A stretch of DNA of 64,000 bases from Blastococcus tunisiensis (GTDB lineage: Bacteria; Actinomycetota; Actinomycetes; Mycobacteriales; Geodermatophilaceae): positions 128,216 to 192,215 of the forward strand of contig NZ_FOND01000006.1 of assembly GCF_900112815.1 (NCBI RefSeq), in the 5' to 3' direction. Shown here piece after piece: positions 35,183 to 43,827 of the stretch. Every line of letters starts with the position of its first letter. Position 1 is the stretch's first letter. The notes beneath the pieces were generated by a model. The model did not search any database. It saw only the letters and a program-made list of their open reading frames with translations, and had not been told where the DNA came from. A program made the translations under genes and the position numbers.

Positions 35183-36597
35183 GCGTGCACCTCTCTGCTG
35201 ACCGGGGAGCTCCCGGCCTCCCCGGACACCCACCCGCCGATGATCGCGCTGAACAGTCCGGCGTCGCCGCCCGCGTGCGCCACCAGCAGGCCGCCGGGTC
35301 GGAACTTGGGCAGGTCGGCGCCCGCCAGGTTGGCGGGCACGCCTTCGGCCATCCCCCCGACGCCGCGCAGCAGTTCCCCGGCGGGCAGGGTGAGCAGGCC
35401 GTCCAGCTCGGCGAGCAGCCGGGCCCGGTCCCAGCCGGCCTCCCGGAACACCCGCCCGTGCTCCGGGGAGACGACGAGCATCGCGTCGAAGGCCATCGGC
35501 AGTTTCGGGTGCGCGTTGACCCGCAGGCAGGCGGCGAACGTCCGGGCCAGCGACTCCGGGTCCCGGCTGAGCTGGTCGACCACCGGCTGCACCCCCGACC
35601 CGGCGAAGAGCGTGACCGCGTCGCCGGGGACGCCGCGGTCGGCGGCCAGCGGCGCGAACGGGCTGTCCTCCTCCCGCTCGGCGAAGCAGAAGGTGGTCTT
35701 GCCCGGATTGCCCAGGGTCGCCCGGTCCACCTCCCCCGGCCGTCCCCCGCCGACGTTGCGCTCGACGAGCTGCAGCGCCCGGCCGATCGTCGCGTTGGCC
35801 CGGTTCCCCTGGCCGAGGGCGTTGACGCCGCTGTTCATCCCGATCCGCCGGGCCACGGGACCGTTGACGACGATCAGCGGGCCGGAGAAGTACGTCGTGG
35901 CCAGCAGCCCGTGCAGCGCGAACTCCTCCGCGCAGGCGGCCTCGAGCGCGGCCAGCACGACCGGCAGGTGCTCGGGCAGGCAGCCGGCCATGACCGCGTT
36001 GACGGCGACCTTCTCGACGGTGCACTCCACGAGGTCCGGCGGCACGACGGCCACCACCTCCCGCGGGTCCCGCGGCGTGCCACGCAGCATCCGCAGCACC
36101 CGCTCGGGGGTCGGTGGGACGACGGGCAGCCCGTCGGTCCAGCCGCGGTCGAACAGCGCCTCGTGCTCGTCCTCGAGGTCGGCCAGCTCCACCCGTCGGC
36201 TGCTCAGCCCGCTGCCGCCGTACCGCGCCTCCAGTGCGTCGATCCGGCCCGGGTCCACCGACAGCGACCCGCAGCCGGGCCGGTGCTCGGGCAGCCCGGG
36301 TCCGAGCCCGGTCACGCCGGTGAGGCCCTCCCACTGCTCCCGGCTCCAGCCGACCACCCGGGCCGTCTCGGTCCCGCCCTCCACCCGCATCAGCGTCGGG
36401 ACGGTCTCGATCCCCAGCCGGTAGGACAGTTCCAGCTCGGTGTCGTCGCCGTCGAACCAGCCGGCGTCGTCCTGGCACCAGACGGCGGCACCCAGCTCGC
36501 GCAGCACCGGCTCGACCAGCACGCAGGTCGGGCAGTCGCGCTTGACCACCGCGACGAGTCCGTCCGAGAGCAGCACGCTGCCGACCGTAGCGCCCAC
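35179..36597 (-). CDS. Thioredoxin-domain protein coupled to the UGSC selenoprotein
   Basis: The 472-residue protein has an N-terminal thioredoxin-like domain with a C-P-T-C redox pair (VVKRDCPTCVLVEPVL, Cys22/Cys25), then a cis-Pro region ETVPTLMRVEGG. The remaining ~370 residues form a separate conserved domain (WTDGLPVVPPTPERVLRML, VNAVMAGCLPEHLPVVLAAL, GMNSGVNALGQGNRANATIGRA) that I cannot assign. Start is GTG 36597 or GTG 36576. ATGA coupling with the selenoprotein suggests the two act together, perhaps with this protein supplying electrons. Confidence 0.78.
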   Translation of the reverse strand: MGATVGSVLLSDGLVAVVKRDCPTCVLVEPVLRELGAAVWCQDDAGWFDGDDTELELSYRLGIETVPTLMRVEGGTETARVVGWSREQWEGLTGVTGLGPGLPEHRPGCGSLSVDPGRIDALEARYGGSGLSSRRVELADLEDEHEALFDRGWTDGLPVVPPTPERVLRMLRGTPRDPREVVAVVPPDLVECTVEKVAVNAVMAGCLPEHLPVVLAALEAACAEEFALHGLLATTYFSGPLIVVNGPVARRIGMNSGVNALGQGNRANATIGRALQLVERNVGGGRPGEVDRATLGNPGKTTFCFAEREEDSPFAPLAADRGVPGDAVTLFAGSGVQPVVDQLSRDPESLARTFAACLRVNAHPKLPMAFDAMLVVSPEHGRVFREAGWDRARLLAELDGLLTLPAGELLRGVGGMAEGVPANLAGADLPKFRPGGLLVAHAGGDAGLFSAIIGGWVSGEAGSSPVSREVHA

Positions 36598-36635
36598 GCC
36601 CTCCGACGGCGCCCCCGAGGCAGGGGCGCGGAAAA

Positions 36636-36677
36636 CCGACGGCCCCCGCGATGCCGGTGCACCGCGGGGGCCGTCGG
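36636..36677 (-). terminator. Rho-independent terminator of the ALDH operon
   Basis: CCGACGGCCCCCGCG (36636-36650) and CGCGGGGGCCGTCGG (36663-36677) form a perfect 15-bp stem with a 12-nt loop. On the minus strand the stem is followed by TTTTCC, giving a canonical intrinsic terminator 15 bp after the aldehyde dehydrogenase stop. It implies that the thioredoxin-UGSC pair has its own promoter or depends on read-through. Confidence 0.92.
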
Positions 36678-36691
36678 ACGTGCCGCCGACG

Positions 36692-38158
36692 TCAGGCGAG
36701 GGAGATGATCACCGACTTGCTGCGGGTGTAGGCCTCGAGCCCCTCGGGGCCGTTCTCCCGGCCGTAGCCGGAGTCGCCGACGCCGCCGAACGGCAGGGCG
36801 GGGTCGAGCATCGCCCAGTCGTTGATCCAGACGATCCCGGCCTTCAGCGCGGCGGCCACCCGGTGCGCCCGGGCCAGGTTCGTCGTGTGCAGCCCCGCGG
36901 CCAGCCCGTAGGGGGTGCTGTTGGCCAGCGCGACGGCCTCCTCCTCGGTGTCGAAGGCCTGCACGGTGACGACCGGGCCGAAGATCTCCTCCTGCACCGC
37001 GCGCGATTCGTTGGGCAGGCCGGTGATCACCGTCGGCTCGTAGAAGAATCCGCCGGCCGACTCGCGGCGCTTGCCGCCGGCGACGACCTTGCCGCCGTCC
37101 TCCCGGGCGATGGCGACGTAGCGCTCCACGTTCTGCAGGTGCCGCTCGGCGGCCATCGGGCCGATGACCGTGCCTGGGTCGAACGGGTCGCCGACCGGGA
37201 CGCCGGGGACGGCGTCGGTGAGGATGCCGACCAGGGTGTCGTGCAGCGGGCGGGCCACGAGCAGCCGCGGCGCGCCCATGCAGAACTGCCCGGTGTTGAA
37301 CACGAAGCCCTTGATCGCCGCCCCGACGGCCTTCTCCAGGTCGGCGTCGTCGAAGACGATCTGCGGCGCGTTGCCGCCGAGCTCCAGCGTGAGCGGGGTG
37401 AGGTTCCGGCCGGCGGACTCCGCGACCGAGCGCCCGACTGCCGTCGACCCGGTGAAGGTCACCTTGTCGACGTCCGGGTGCGCCACGAGAGCCTGCGCCA
37501 TCTCCGGGGACGCGCCGGTGAGGACGTTCACCGTGCCGGCCGGCACCCCGGCCTCGGTGAGGATGCGCGCCATCAGCAGGGCCGACAGCGGGGTGTCCGG
37601 CGCCGGCTTGTGCACGACGGTGTTGCCGGCCGCCAGCGCCGGGGCGATCTTGGCGCTGCTGAGGATCAGCGGGAAGTTGAACGGCGTCACGACCGCCACG
37701 ACGCCGAGGGCCTCCCGACGGGTGTAGGCGTGCGACGGGATGCCGACCGGCCGGACGGACCCGTCGATGCTCTGCGCCAGGGCCGAGTAGTACTCGTAGG
37801 TCTCGGCCGCGGTGTTCACGTCCACGGCGGCGCACAGCGAGACCGGCTTCCCGACGTCGACGCTCTCCACGGCCGTGAGCTCGGCCGCGTGCTCGCGGAT
37901 CAGGTCGGCCACGCGGTGCAGCACGCGGGCCCGGTCGCGGGGCGAGGTGCGCGCCCACTCCCCCGTGTCGTACGCCGTGCGGGCCGCGGCGACGGCGCGG
38001 TCGACGTCCTCGATCGTCGCGTCGGCCACGGTGGTCGCCACCTGGCCGGTGGACGGGTCGACGACGTCCATCCGGCCCCCGCCGGTGGACTCGACCCACT
38101 CGCCCCCGATCAGCAGGCGGCCCGGGTCGAGGGTGGGGCGGGTGATCGGCTGGGTCAT
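36692..38158 (-). CDS. Aldehyde dehydrogenase (NAD(P)+-dependent)
   Basis: The 488-residue protein starts at the ATG giving MTQPITRPTL; the longer frame upstream is not conserved. It has the family motifs VTPFNFPL near 152, FTGSTAVGRSVAE near 225, ELGGNAPQIV with the catalytic Glu near 250, and FNTGQFCMGAPRL with the nucleophilic Cys near 284. It oxidises an aldehyde intermediate to an acid, which the adjacent acyl-CoA ligase could activate. Last gene of a five-gene minus operon; a clear terminator follows. Confidence 0.93.
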   Translation of the reverse strand: MTQPITRPTLDPGRLLIGGEWVESTGGGRMDVVDPSTGQVATTVADATIEDVDRAVAAARTAYDTGEWARTSPRDRARVLHRVADLIREHAAELTAVESVDVGKPVSLCAAVDVNTAAETYEYYSALAQSIDGSVRPVGIPSHAYTRREALGVVAVVTPFNFPLILSSAKIAPALAAGNTVVHKPAPDTPLSALLMARILTEAGVPAGTVNVLTGASPEMAQALVAHPDVDKVTFTGSTAVGRSVAESAGRNLTPLTLELGGNAPQIVFDDADLEKAVGAAIKGFVFNTGQFCMGAPRLLVARPLHDTLVGILTDAVPGVPVGDPFDPGTVIGPMAAERHLQNVERYVAIAREDGGKVVAGGKRRESAGGFFYEPTVITGLPNESRAVQEEIFGPVVTVQAFDTEEEAVALANSTPYGLAAGLHTTNLARAHRVAAALKAGIVWINDWAMLDPALPFGGVGDSGYGRENGPEGLEAYTRSKSVIISLA

Positions 38159-38219
38159 GGGTGCTCGCTCTCTCCCGGGTGCGACGGTGCGCCCGGGCCG
38201 GATGAGGGGGACGGGCGGA

Positions 38220-38684
38220 TCAGAGGTAGTAGCGGACGACGATCGTGGCCACGCACGCGGGCTTCGTGCCGCCCTCCACCTCGAAGGTGGCCGAGGTCTG
38301 CAGCTGCACGCCACCGGGGACGTCGGTGACCGAGTCGACGACGGCGCGCGCCCGCAGCTTGCTGCCGACCGGCACCGGCGAGGGGAAGCGCACCTTCTCG
38401 GTGCCGTAGTTGACGCCCATCCCGAACCCGGTGACGTTCATGATCTGCGGCGCCAGCCGCGGCCACAGCGACAGGGTGAGGTAGCCGTGGGCGATCGGGC
38501 CGCCGAACGGGCTCTCCTTGGTCGCGCGCTCGACGTCGACGTGGATCCACTGGTGGTCACCGGTGGCGTCGGCGAAGAGGTTGACCATGTCCTGGGTGAT
38601 CTCGACCCAGTCGCTGGGGCCGAGCTCCTTGCCGGCGAGGCTCTTCGCGCCCTCGACGCCGTCGACGCTGATGGGGGTGGCCAT
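38220..38684 (-). CDS. MaoC family dehydratase
   Basis: The 154-residue hot-dog-fold protein has the (R)-specific enoyl-CoA hydratase signature: FADATGDHQWIHVD with the catalytic Asp/His near residues 40-45, followed by FGGPIAHGYLTLSLWP. It hydrates enoyl-CoA thioesters. Gene order next to an acyl-CoA ligase, an SDR and an aldehyde dehydrogenase fits a side-chain beta-oxidation-like route. Confidence 0.9.
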   Translation of the reverse strand: MATPISVDGVEGAKSLAGKELGPSDWVEITQDMVNLFADATGDHQWIHVDVERATKESPFGGPIAHGYLTLSLWPRLAPQIMNVTGFGMGVNYGTEKVRFPSPVPVGSKLRARAVVDSVTDVPGGVQLQTSATFEVEGGTKPACVATIVVRYYL

Positions 38685-38758
38685 GGGGATCTCCTGTTTC
38701 CTCGGGGTGCTGGGCCGGCCGCGCCGGTCCAGGGGTGTGCCGGTCGTGTGGGTGCGGT

Positions 38759-40372
38759 CTAGGGGGTGTGCTGGGCGACGTCGCGCGCCCAGGAGAGGTC
38801 GGCCTTGCCGGACGGGCTGCGCCTGAGCTCGTCGACGACGACCAGCTCGCGCGGGCGCTTGTGATCGGCCAGCCGCGCGCCCACGTAGGCGGCGGCCTCC
38901 TCGTCGGTGAGCGTGGCGCCGGGGCGCAGCGAGACGACGGCGACGATCCGCGATCCCCACCGCTGGTCGGGCGCACCGACGACGATCGCGTCCCGGACCG
39001 CCGGATGGGTGAGCAGCAGCTGCTCGACCTCCTCGGCGTGCACCTTCTCGCCGCCGGTGTTGATCACCCGGCTGCCACGGCCGTGGAACACCACGGTCCC
39101 GTCGGCGTCCAGGCTGGCCATGTCACCGGGGACGACCCACCGGGTCCCGCCGAACTCGCGGAACGTCGCGGCGGTAGCCGCGTCGTCGCCCTGGTACCGG
39201 ATGTGCGCGTCCACCGGGGCGGCGAGGAACCCGAGCTCGCCCGAGCCCGGTGTGACGGGCCGGCCGGCGTCGTCGATCACCTGGGCGCCCGGGAACAACC
39301 GGAAGCGGGCGGTCTCGGCCGGATCGCCGCGGCGGGTCTCCTGCACGGCGTACGGGCCGCCCTCGGAGGAGGCGACCAGGTCGCGGCAGACCAGGTCGGC
39401 GTGGTGCAGCAGCCGCTGCTTGACGTCGGCACTCCAGGTGACCCCGACGCTGATGATCCGCCGCATGGTGCTCAGGTCGTAGGGCCGGCCGGCCGCCTCG
39501 GCGGCGTCGAGCGCGTCGGCCAGCGGCCGGGCGAAGACGTCGCCGACGATCGAGACGGTGTCGACCCGCTCGCGCGCGACCGTCGCCGCCAGCTCGTCGG
39601 CGTCGTAGGACCTCGACGGCAGGTAGACCACCCGCCCGCCGGCCAGCAGCGCGCCGAGGGTGGTGTACATGCCGGTCGCGTGCATCAGCGGCGGCGCGGG
39701 CAGGCAGACCATCGCGTCGCGGTCGGTGCCGAGCCGCTCCAGCGTCGACCGCAGCTCCGCCAGGGTCCGGGGCAGCGGCTCCCCCAGCAGCAGCAGCCCG
39801 TTGGCGCTGCAGGTGGCGAACAGGCCGGAGTGCCGGGAGAGGACGCCCTTGGGCCGGCCGGTGGTGCCGCCGGTGTACATCAGCCAGTGGTCGTTCCCGC
39901 GCTCGATGCGCGGCGCCGGCTCGGCGGCGGCGAGGGCCTGCTCGTAGTCGGCCGCCCACGCCGGCGCGGCGTCCGGCCCGCCGACCTGGACCAGCGCGCG
40001 GAGCCCGGGGAGGTCGCCCCGGGCCTCGCCGAACCGCTCGGCGAGCGAGGCGTCGAAGACAACCGCCTCGGCCCGCGCGTCGTCGAGCAGCTGCACGAGC
40101 TCCTCGCGCCGGTACCGGTAGTTCACGTTCAGCGGGACGGCGCGGAGCTTGAGGATCGCGTAGACGCTCTCCACGTACTCGATGCCGTTGTAGAGGGCGA
40201 CCGCCACCCGCGACTCCGGGCCGATGCCCTGCCCGGCCAGGTGCGCGGCCAGCCGTGCCGCCCGCGCGTCGAGCTCCGCCCAGGTCCGGGTGCGCGACCC
40301 GTGGCTCACCGCGAGCCGGTCGCGCCGCAGGTCCCCCACCGTCTCCAGGACGGTCGCGAAGCTCTCGTTCAC
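38759..40372 (-). CDS. Acyl-CoA synthetase (AMP-forming)
   Basis: The 537-residue ANL-superfamily ligase starts at GTG with GAGAGAGGA upstream. Motifs are MYTGGTTGRPKGVLSRH (P-loop) near 168, SEGGPYAVQET near 315, DMASLDADGTVVFHGRGSRVINTGGEKV (hinge) near 415, and a C-terminal SPSGKADLSW with the catalytic Lys. It activates a carboxylic acid to an acyl-CoA; family resemblance is to fatty or aromatic acid ligases. Substrate unknown. Confidence 0.92.
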   Translation of the reverse strand: MNESFATVLETVGDLRRDRLAVSHGSRTRTWAELDARAARLAAHLAGQGIGPESRVAVALYNGIEYVESVYAILKLRAVPLNVNYRYRREELVQLLDDARAEAVVFDASLAERFGEARGDLPGLRALVQVGGPDAAPAWAADYEQALAAAEPAPRIERGNDHWLMYTGGTTGRPKGVLSRHSGLFATCSANGLLLLGEPLPRTLAELRSTLERLGTDRDAMVCLPAPPLMHATGMYTTLGALLAGGRVVYLPSRSYDADELAATVARERVDTVSIVGDVFARPLADALDAAEAAGRPYDLSTMRRIISVGVTWSADVKQRLLHHADLVCRDLVASSEGGPYAVQETRRGDPAETARFRLFPGAQVIDDAGRPVTPGSGELGFLAAPVDAHIRYQGDDAATAATFREFGGTRWVVPGDMASLDADGTVVFHGRGSRVINTGGEKVHAEEVEQLLLTHPAVRDAIVVGAPDQRWGSRIVAVVSLRPGATLTDEEAAAYVGARLADHKRPRELVVVDELRRSPSGKADLSWARDVAQHTP

Positions 40373-40385
40373 GCGGGGTCCTCTC

Positions 40386-41285
40386 TCATGCGGGCTGCGC
40401 TGGGCCGGCGAGGCCGAGCAGCCGGGCGGCGTTGTCCTTCATGATCTTCGGCCGGACCTCGTCCTTGATGGGCAGGCCGGCGAAGTCCTTCATCCACCGG
40501 TCCGGGGTGATCACGGGGAAGTCCGAGCCGAACAGCACCTTGTCCTTGAGCAGCGAGTTGGCGTACTGCACCAGCTGCGGCGGGAAGTACTTGGGCGACC
40601 AGCCGGACAGGTCGATGTGCACCCGGGGCTTGTGGGTGGCCACCGACAGCGCCTCGTCCTGCCAGGGGAAGGACGGGTGGGCCAGGATGATGTCCAGGTC
40701 CGGGAAGTCCACCGCGACGTCGTCGACGTGCAGCGGGTTGGAGTACTTCAGCCGGATCCCGCCACCGCCGGGCGAGCCGGCACCCACCCCGGTCTGCCCG
40801 GAGTGGAACAGGGCGATCAGCCCGTGCTCGGCGATCACCTCGTACAGCGGGTAGGCCGCCCGGTCGTTGGGGAAGAAGCCCTGGGTGTTGGGGTGGAACT
40901 TGAACCCCCGCACGCCGTGCTCGGTGATCAGCCGACGCGCCGCGCGCACCCCGGCCGCCCCGCGGCCGGGGTCGATGCTGGCGAACGGGATCAGCACGTC
41001 GGCGTGCTCGGCGGCCAGCTCGGCGATCTCCTCGTTGCCGGGCACCATCTCCTCCCCGGTCTGGGAGACGCTGTCCACGCCGAAGACGACCGCGGCCATC
41101 TTCCGCTCGCGGTAGTAGTCGGCCAGCTCCGACACGGAGTACCGGGGCATCGAGCCGATGCCGAAGTACTCCCCCATGTCCTCCCCCGCGGCGCGGTGGG
41201 TCTCGCCGCGGACGGACCGGTGGACGTGGGTGTGCACGTCGATGGCGACGAGCTGGTCGAGGTCCATGGTGGGCACGTCGCTCAC
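40386..41285 (-). CDS. Amidohydrolase 2 family metal-dependent hydrolase/decarboxylase
   Basis: The 299-residue TIM-barrel protein has the N-terminal AIDVHTHVHRS metal motif, VRGFKFHPNTQGFFPND near 130, IILAHPSFPWQDE near 200 and FGSDFPVITPD near 258. This is the ACMSD/gamma-resorcylate decarboxylase group, which acts on aromatic acids or ring-cleavage products. The GTG start overlaps the SDR stop by 4 bp. Confidence 0.85.
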   Translation of the reverse strand: MSDVPTMDLDQLVAIDVHTHVHRSVRGETHRAAGEDMGEYFGIGSMPRYSVSELADYYRERKMAAVVFGVDSVSQTGEEMVPGNEEIAELAAEHADVLIPFASIDPGRGAAGVRAARRLITEHGVRGFKFHPNTQGFFPNDRAAYPLYEVIAEHGLIALFHSGQTGVGAGSPGGGGIRLKYSNPLHVDDVAVDFPDLDIILAHPSFPWQDEALSVATHKPRVHIDLSGWSPKYFPPQLVQYANSLLKDKVLFGSDFPVITPDRWMKDFAGLPIKDEVRPKIMKDNAARLLGLAGPAQPA

Positions 41286-42184
41286 TTCCCGGAGTCCTGG
41301 GAGAGCTGCTGGAAGTCCTGCAGGTGTGGCGCGAAGGTCGTCGGGAAGGCCTCGGCGAGGGCGTCGGCGCTCCAGCCGCCCTCGCGGACCTCGGCGACGA
41401 CCTCGGTCGGGTGCGACCAGATCGCGATCCGGTCCCCGCCGGCGCCGATCGCCTGCCCGGTGATGCCCGCGGCCTCGTCGGAGGCGAGGAAGACCACCAG
41501 CGGGGCGACGTCGTCGGAGGTGCCGAGCCCGCCGGCGCGGACGTCGGCCGGGATCGGCTCGCCGCGCTCGGCCTTCTCCACCAGCTCGGCCAGCGCCGGG
41601 ATGGTGGCGACCATCCGGGTCAGCGCCACCGGGATGACCGCGTTGACCGTCGTGCCGCTGCGCTGCAGCTCGGCCGCCCAGGTGCGGGTGAGGCCGACGA
41701 TGCCCGCCTTCGAGGCGGTGTAGCCGGTCTGCCCGAAGCTGGCGCGCTGGCCGGCCGGTGACCCGATGAGGATGAGCCGGCCCCCGCCGCCCTGCTCCTT
41801 GAACTGCCGGGCCGCGGCGCGGCCGCAGGTGAAGGTGCCGCGTAGGTGCGTCTCGACGACGAGGTCGAAGTCGGGGTCCTCCATCTTGAGCAGCGACCGG
41901 TCCCGGAGCACACCGGCGTTGGTCACCATGACGTCCAGCCGGCCGAACTGCTCGACCGCCGTGGCCACGATCGCCTCGGCCGCCTCGGTGGACCCGACGG
42001 CGGAGCCCTCGGCCACCGCTGTGCCGCCGGCGGCCCGGATCGCGGCGACCGTCTCCTCGGCCAGGTCCAGGTCGAGGTCGTTCACGACGACCGCGGCGCC
42101 CGCGGCGGCGAGTGCTCTGGCGTACGCCTGGCCGAGACCGCGACCGGCGCCGGTGACGACGGCGACCTTGCCGGTGAGCTGCAT
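41282..42184 (-). CDS. SDR-family NAD(P)-dependent oxidoreductase
   Basis: The 300-residue short-chain dehydrogenase has the cofactor motif TGAGRGLGQAYARAL, NDLDLD, VTNAGVLRD, a catalytic Ser in LIGSPAG, and YTASK. Length and the C-terminal tail resemble 3-hydroxyacyl-CoA dehydrogenases of the MFE-2 type. It is first in the operon, with a good promoter about 70 bp upstream and AGAGGAA before the ATG. Confidence 0.92.
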   Translation of the reverse strand: MQLTGKVAVVTGAGRGLGQAYARALAAAGAAVVVNDLDLDLAEETVAAIRAAGGTAVAEGSAVGSTEAAEAIVATAVEQFGRLDVMVTNAGVLRDRSLLKMEDPDFDLVVETHLRGTFTCGRAAARQFKEQGGGGRLILIGSPAGQRASFGQTGYTASKAGIVGLTRTWAAELQRSGTTVNAVIPVALTRMVATIPALAELVEKAERGEPIPADVRAGGLGTSDDVAPLVVFLASDEAAGITGQAIGAGGDRIAIWSHPTEVVAEVREGGWSADALAEAFPTTFAPHLQDFQQLSQDSGK

Positions 42185-42253
42185 GGGGTTCCTCTCGAGA
42201 GCTGGGGAGTCCGCCGTCCGGCGCTGCGATCCGCCGACGGTGACGACCCCCTG

Positions 42254-42282
42254 ACGTTATTCACTGCTCTGTCGGCCGTCAA
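42254..42282 (-). promoter_or_regulatory. Promoter of the SDR-to-ALDH operon
   Basis: On the minus strand TTGACG (42277-42282), a 17-bp spacer and TAACGT (42254-42259) make a near-consensus housekeeping promoter about 70 bp upstream of the SDR ATG, in one of the few AT-rich patches of the region. It faces away from the PaaX gene, which ends at 42310. Confidence 0.6.
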
Positions 42283-42309
42283 TGCAGCGCCACAGTCACC
42301 GGCGGACGG

Positions 42310-43194
42310 TCACCGGTTCCCGTCCCCGTCCGGCTCGTGCATGGGCACCACCAGCTCCCGGGCGAGCGCCGCCGCTGCCGCCTCGTACCGCGCGCGCAGC
42401 CGGAGCGCCACGTGCTCGGCGCGGACCGCCGGCCAGTCCGCCGGCAGGTACTCCACCGGCAGCCCCGGGTCGGTCCGGGCCAGCAGCGTCCACTCCCCCA
42501 GCAGCCACAGCTGGCGGGCCAGGTCGTCGGCCGCCCCCGGGAGCGGGTCGGGCCGGTCCCAGCGCTGCAGGAAGCGGGCGTAGCCCCGTGCGATCCCCGC
42601 CAGGTCCCAGGCGTCGTCGATGAGCTCCGCCACCTGGGTGGGTGCGGCGACCTCGGCCCGGAACACCTTCAGGTGGTCCAGCACGTCCAGCGGCCCGAGC
42701 AGCTCCGCCACGTCGATGCGCCGGGGCGCCACCCACAACCCGTTCTGCAGCAGGCCGAACCCGGCCCATTCCAGCCGGGAGCGCAGCAGGTGCCGGTCGG
42801 CCCGGCGGCTCTCGGGCAGGGAGAAGCCCAGCAGCGTCCACTGCCCGTCCCAGGTGCGGTTGACCGGCGACTGCCAGGCCCGCTCCCCACCGCGGGCCAG
42901 GGTCACCCGCGTGGCCGTCGTCGGCGCCAGGTGGCTGCGCTTGCCCACGCGGCGGCTCTGCAGCGTGCCCCGCTGGAGCATGCGGTTGACCGTCGAGCGG
43001 GCCGCGTGCTCGCCGACCCCCACCCGGGCCAGCACGTCCACCATCGCCGGGGTGGGCACGGTGAGGCCGGGATCGAGCAGGTGGATGCCGCAGAACATCA
43101 GCACGTGCGTCTGGGGGCGGATCGCCGTCGGCGAGGAGTCGGGCCCGCCGTCGAGAGCCGCGCCGGGATCGAGCGGGAGAACGCTGCCGGGCAT
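42310..43194 (-). CDS. PaaX family transcriptional regulator
   Basis: The 294-residue protein has the N-terminal winged-helix pattern of PaaX proteins (RSTVNRMLQRGTLQSRRVGKRSHLAPT), a central domain (WTLLGFSLPESRRADRHLLRSRLEWAGFGLLQNGLWVAP) and the C-terminal helical domain (WLLGEWTLLARTDPGLPVEYLPADWP). PaaX-type repressors respond to aryl-CoA esters. It sits at the head of the CoA-ligase operon on the same strand, so it probably controls that operon. Confidence 0.88.
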   Translation of the reverse strand: MPGSVLPLDPGAALDGGPDSSPTAIRPQTHVLMFCGIHLLDPGLTVPTPAMVDVLARVGVGEHAARSTVNRMLQRGTLQSRRVGKRSHLAPTTATRVTLARGGERAWQSPVNRTWDGQWTLLGFSLPESRRADRHLLRSRLEWAGFGLLQNGLWVAPRRIDVAELLGPLDVLDHLKVFRAEVAAPTQVAELIDDAWDLAGIARGYARFLQRWDRPDPLPGAADDLARQLWLLGEWTLLARTDPGLPVEYLPADWPAVRAEHVALRLRARYEAAAAALARELVVPMHEPDGDGNR

Positions 43195-43206
43195 GGCGTG
43201 CTCCTG

Positions 43207-43234
43207 ACTGTGCGGGGGACGATCGACGCACAGT
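43207..43234. promoter_or_regulatory. Palindrome at the PaaX gene start
   Basis: ACTGTGCG (43207-43214) and CGCACAGT (43227-43234) are a perfect 8-bp inverted repeat with a 12-bp spacer, 13-40 bp upstream of the PaaX start codon. The position is suited to autoregulation. No second copy was found near the SDR promoter. Confidence 0.5.
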
Positions 43235-43320
43235 GTAGGGACGCGCGGCCGCGCCCTCGGGGGCCGAGGATGGGCACAGGCGCGACGGCCGCCAGCGGAG
43301 CGCGACGGATGGAGCCCGGC

Positions 43321-43614
43321 TCAGGTGCCGTGGACCCCGCCGTCCGATCGTCCTGGGCGACCGGACGCCGACCGCGGGCGGGCGGCCCCGTCGGCCCCGA
43401 GCGGCCGGGCGGGAGCCTGGCCGCGTGTGGACCGCGCGTCCAGCCACGCCTGCCACTCCGACCGTTCGGTGGAGCCGGACCGGGCCGCCGCGACCACGAG
43501 GAACGTGATCCCGAGGACGACCAGGAGTCCCAGCACGACCGCGATCCCCTGCCACCCGGACAGCGGCGGCACGGTCAGGCTGCCGGGTGGCGGCGGCGTC
43601 AGCTCGGGAGGCAT
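43321..43614 (-). CDS. Small single-pass membrane protein
   Basis: The 97-residue protein from ATG 43614 has a proline-rich N-terminus (MPPELTPPPPGSLTVPPL), one clear transmembrane helix (residues ~19-45), then WQAWLDARSTRGQ and a basic, disordered tail. No Shine-Dalgarno is evident. It is divergent from the DivIVA-like gene. I do not recognise the family. Confidence 0.6.
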   Translation of the reverse strand: MPPELTPPPPGSLTVPPLSGWQGIAVVLGLLVVLGITFLVVAAARSGSTERSEWQAWLDARSTRGQAPARPLGADGAARPRSASGRPGRSDGGVHGT

Positions 43615-43827
43615 GGCTCGAGGGTGCGGCACGCCGCGGAGCACCGCGCGGTCCGGGCGGGTGGCCTCACCCACGCGAGCGACGTGACGCAGTGCGATCG
43701 CCGCGGACTCCCACCGCCGGATCGGGCGGCGACCCGGCCCCTCCGGGTGACCCCGCTCCAGCTGCGGCCCGGATGTGCCGATCCGGAGCCGATGGTGGGA
43801 ACCGAACTGCGCGGGGAGGAAGGCGGG

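Noticed and set aside
34907-36478. 523-residue minus-strand open frame
   Set aside because: Only its last 91 codons (from 35182) are real, as the selenoprotein N-terminus. The rest is an out-of-frame shadow of the thioredoxin-domain gene with Arg/Gly-rich, unconserved translation.
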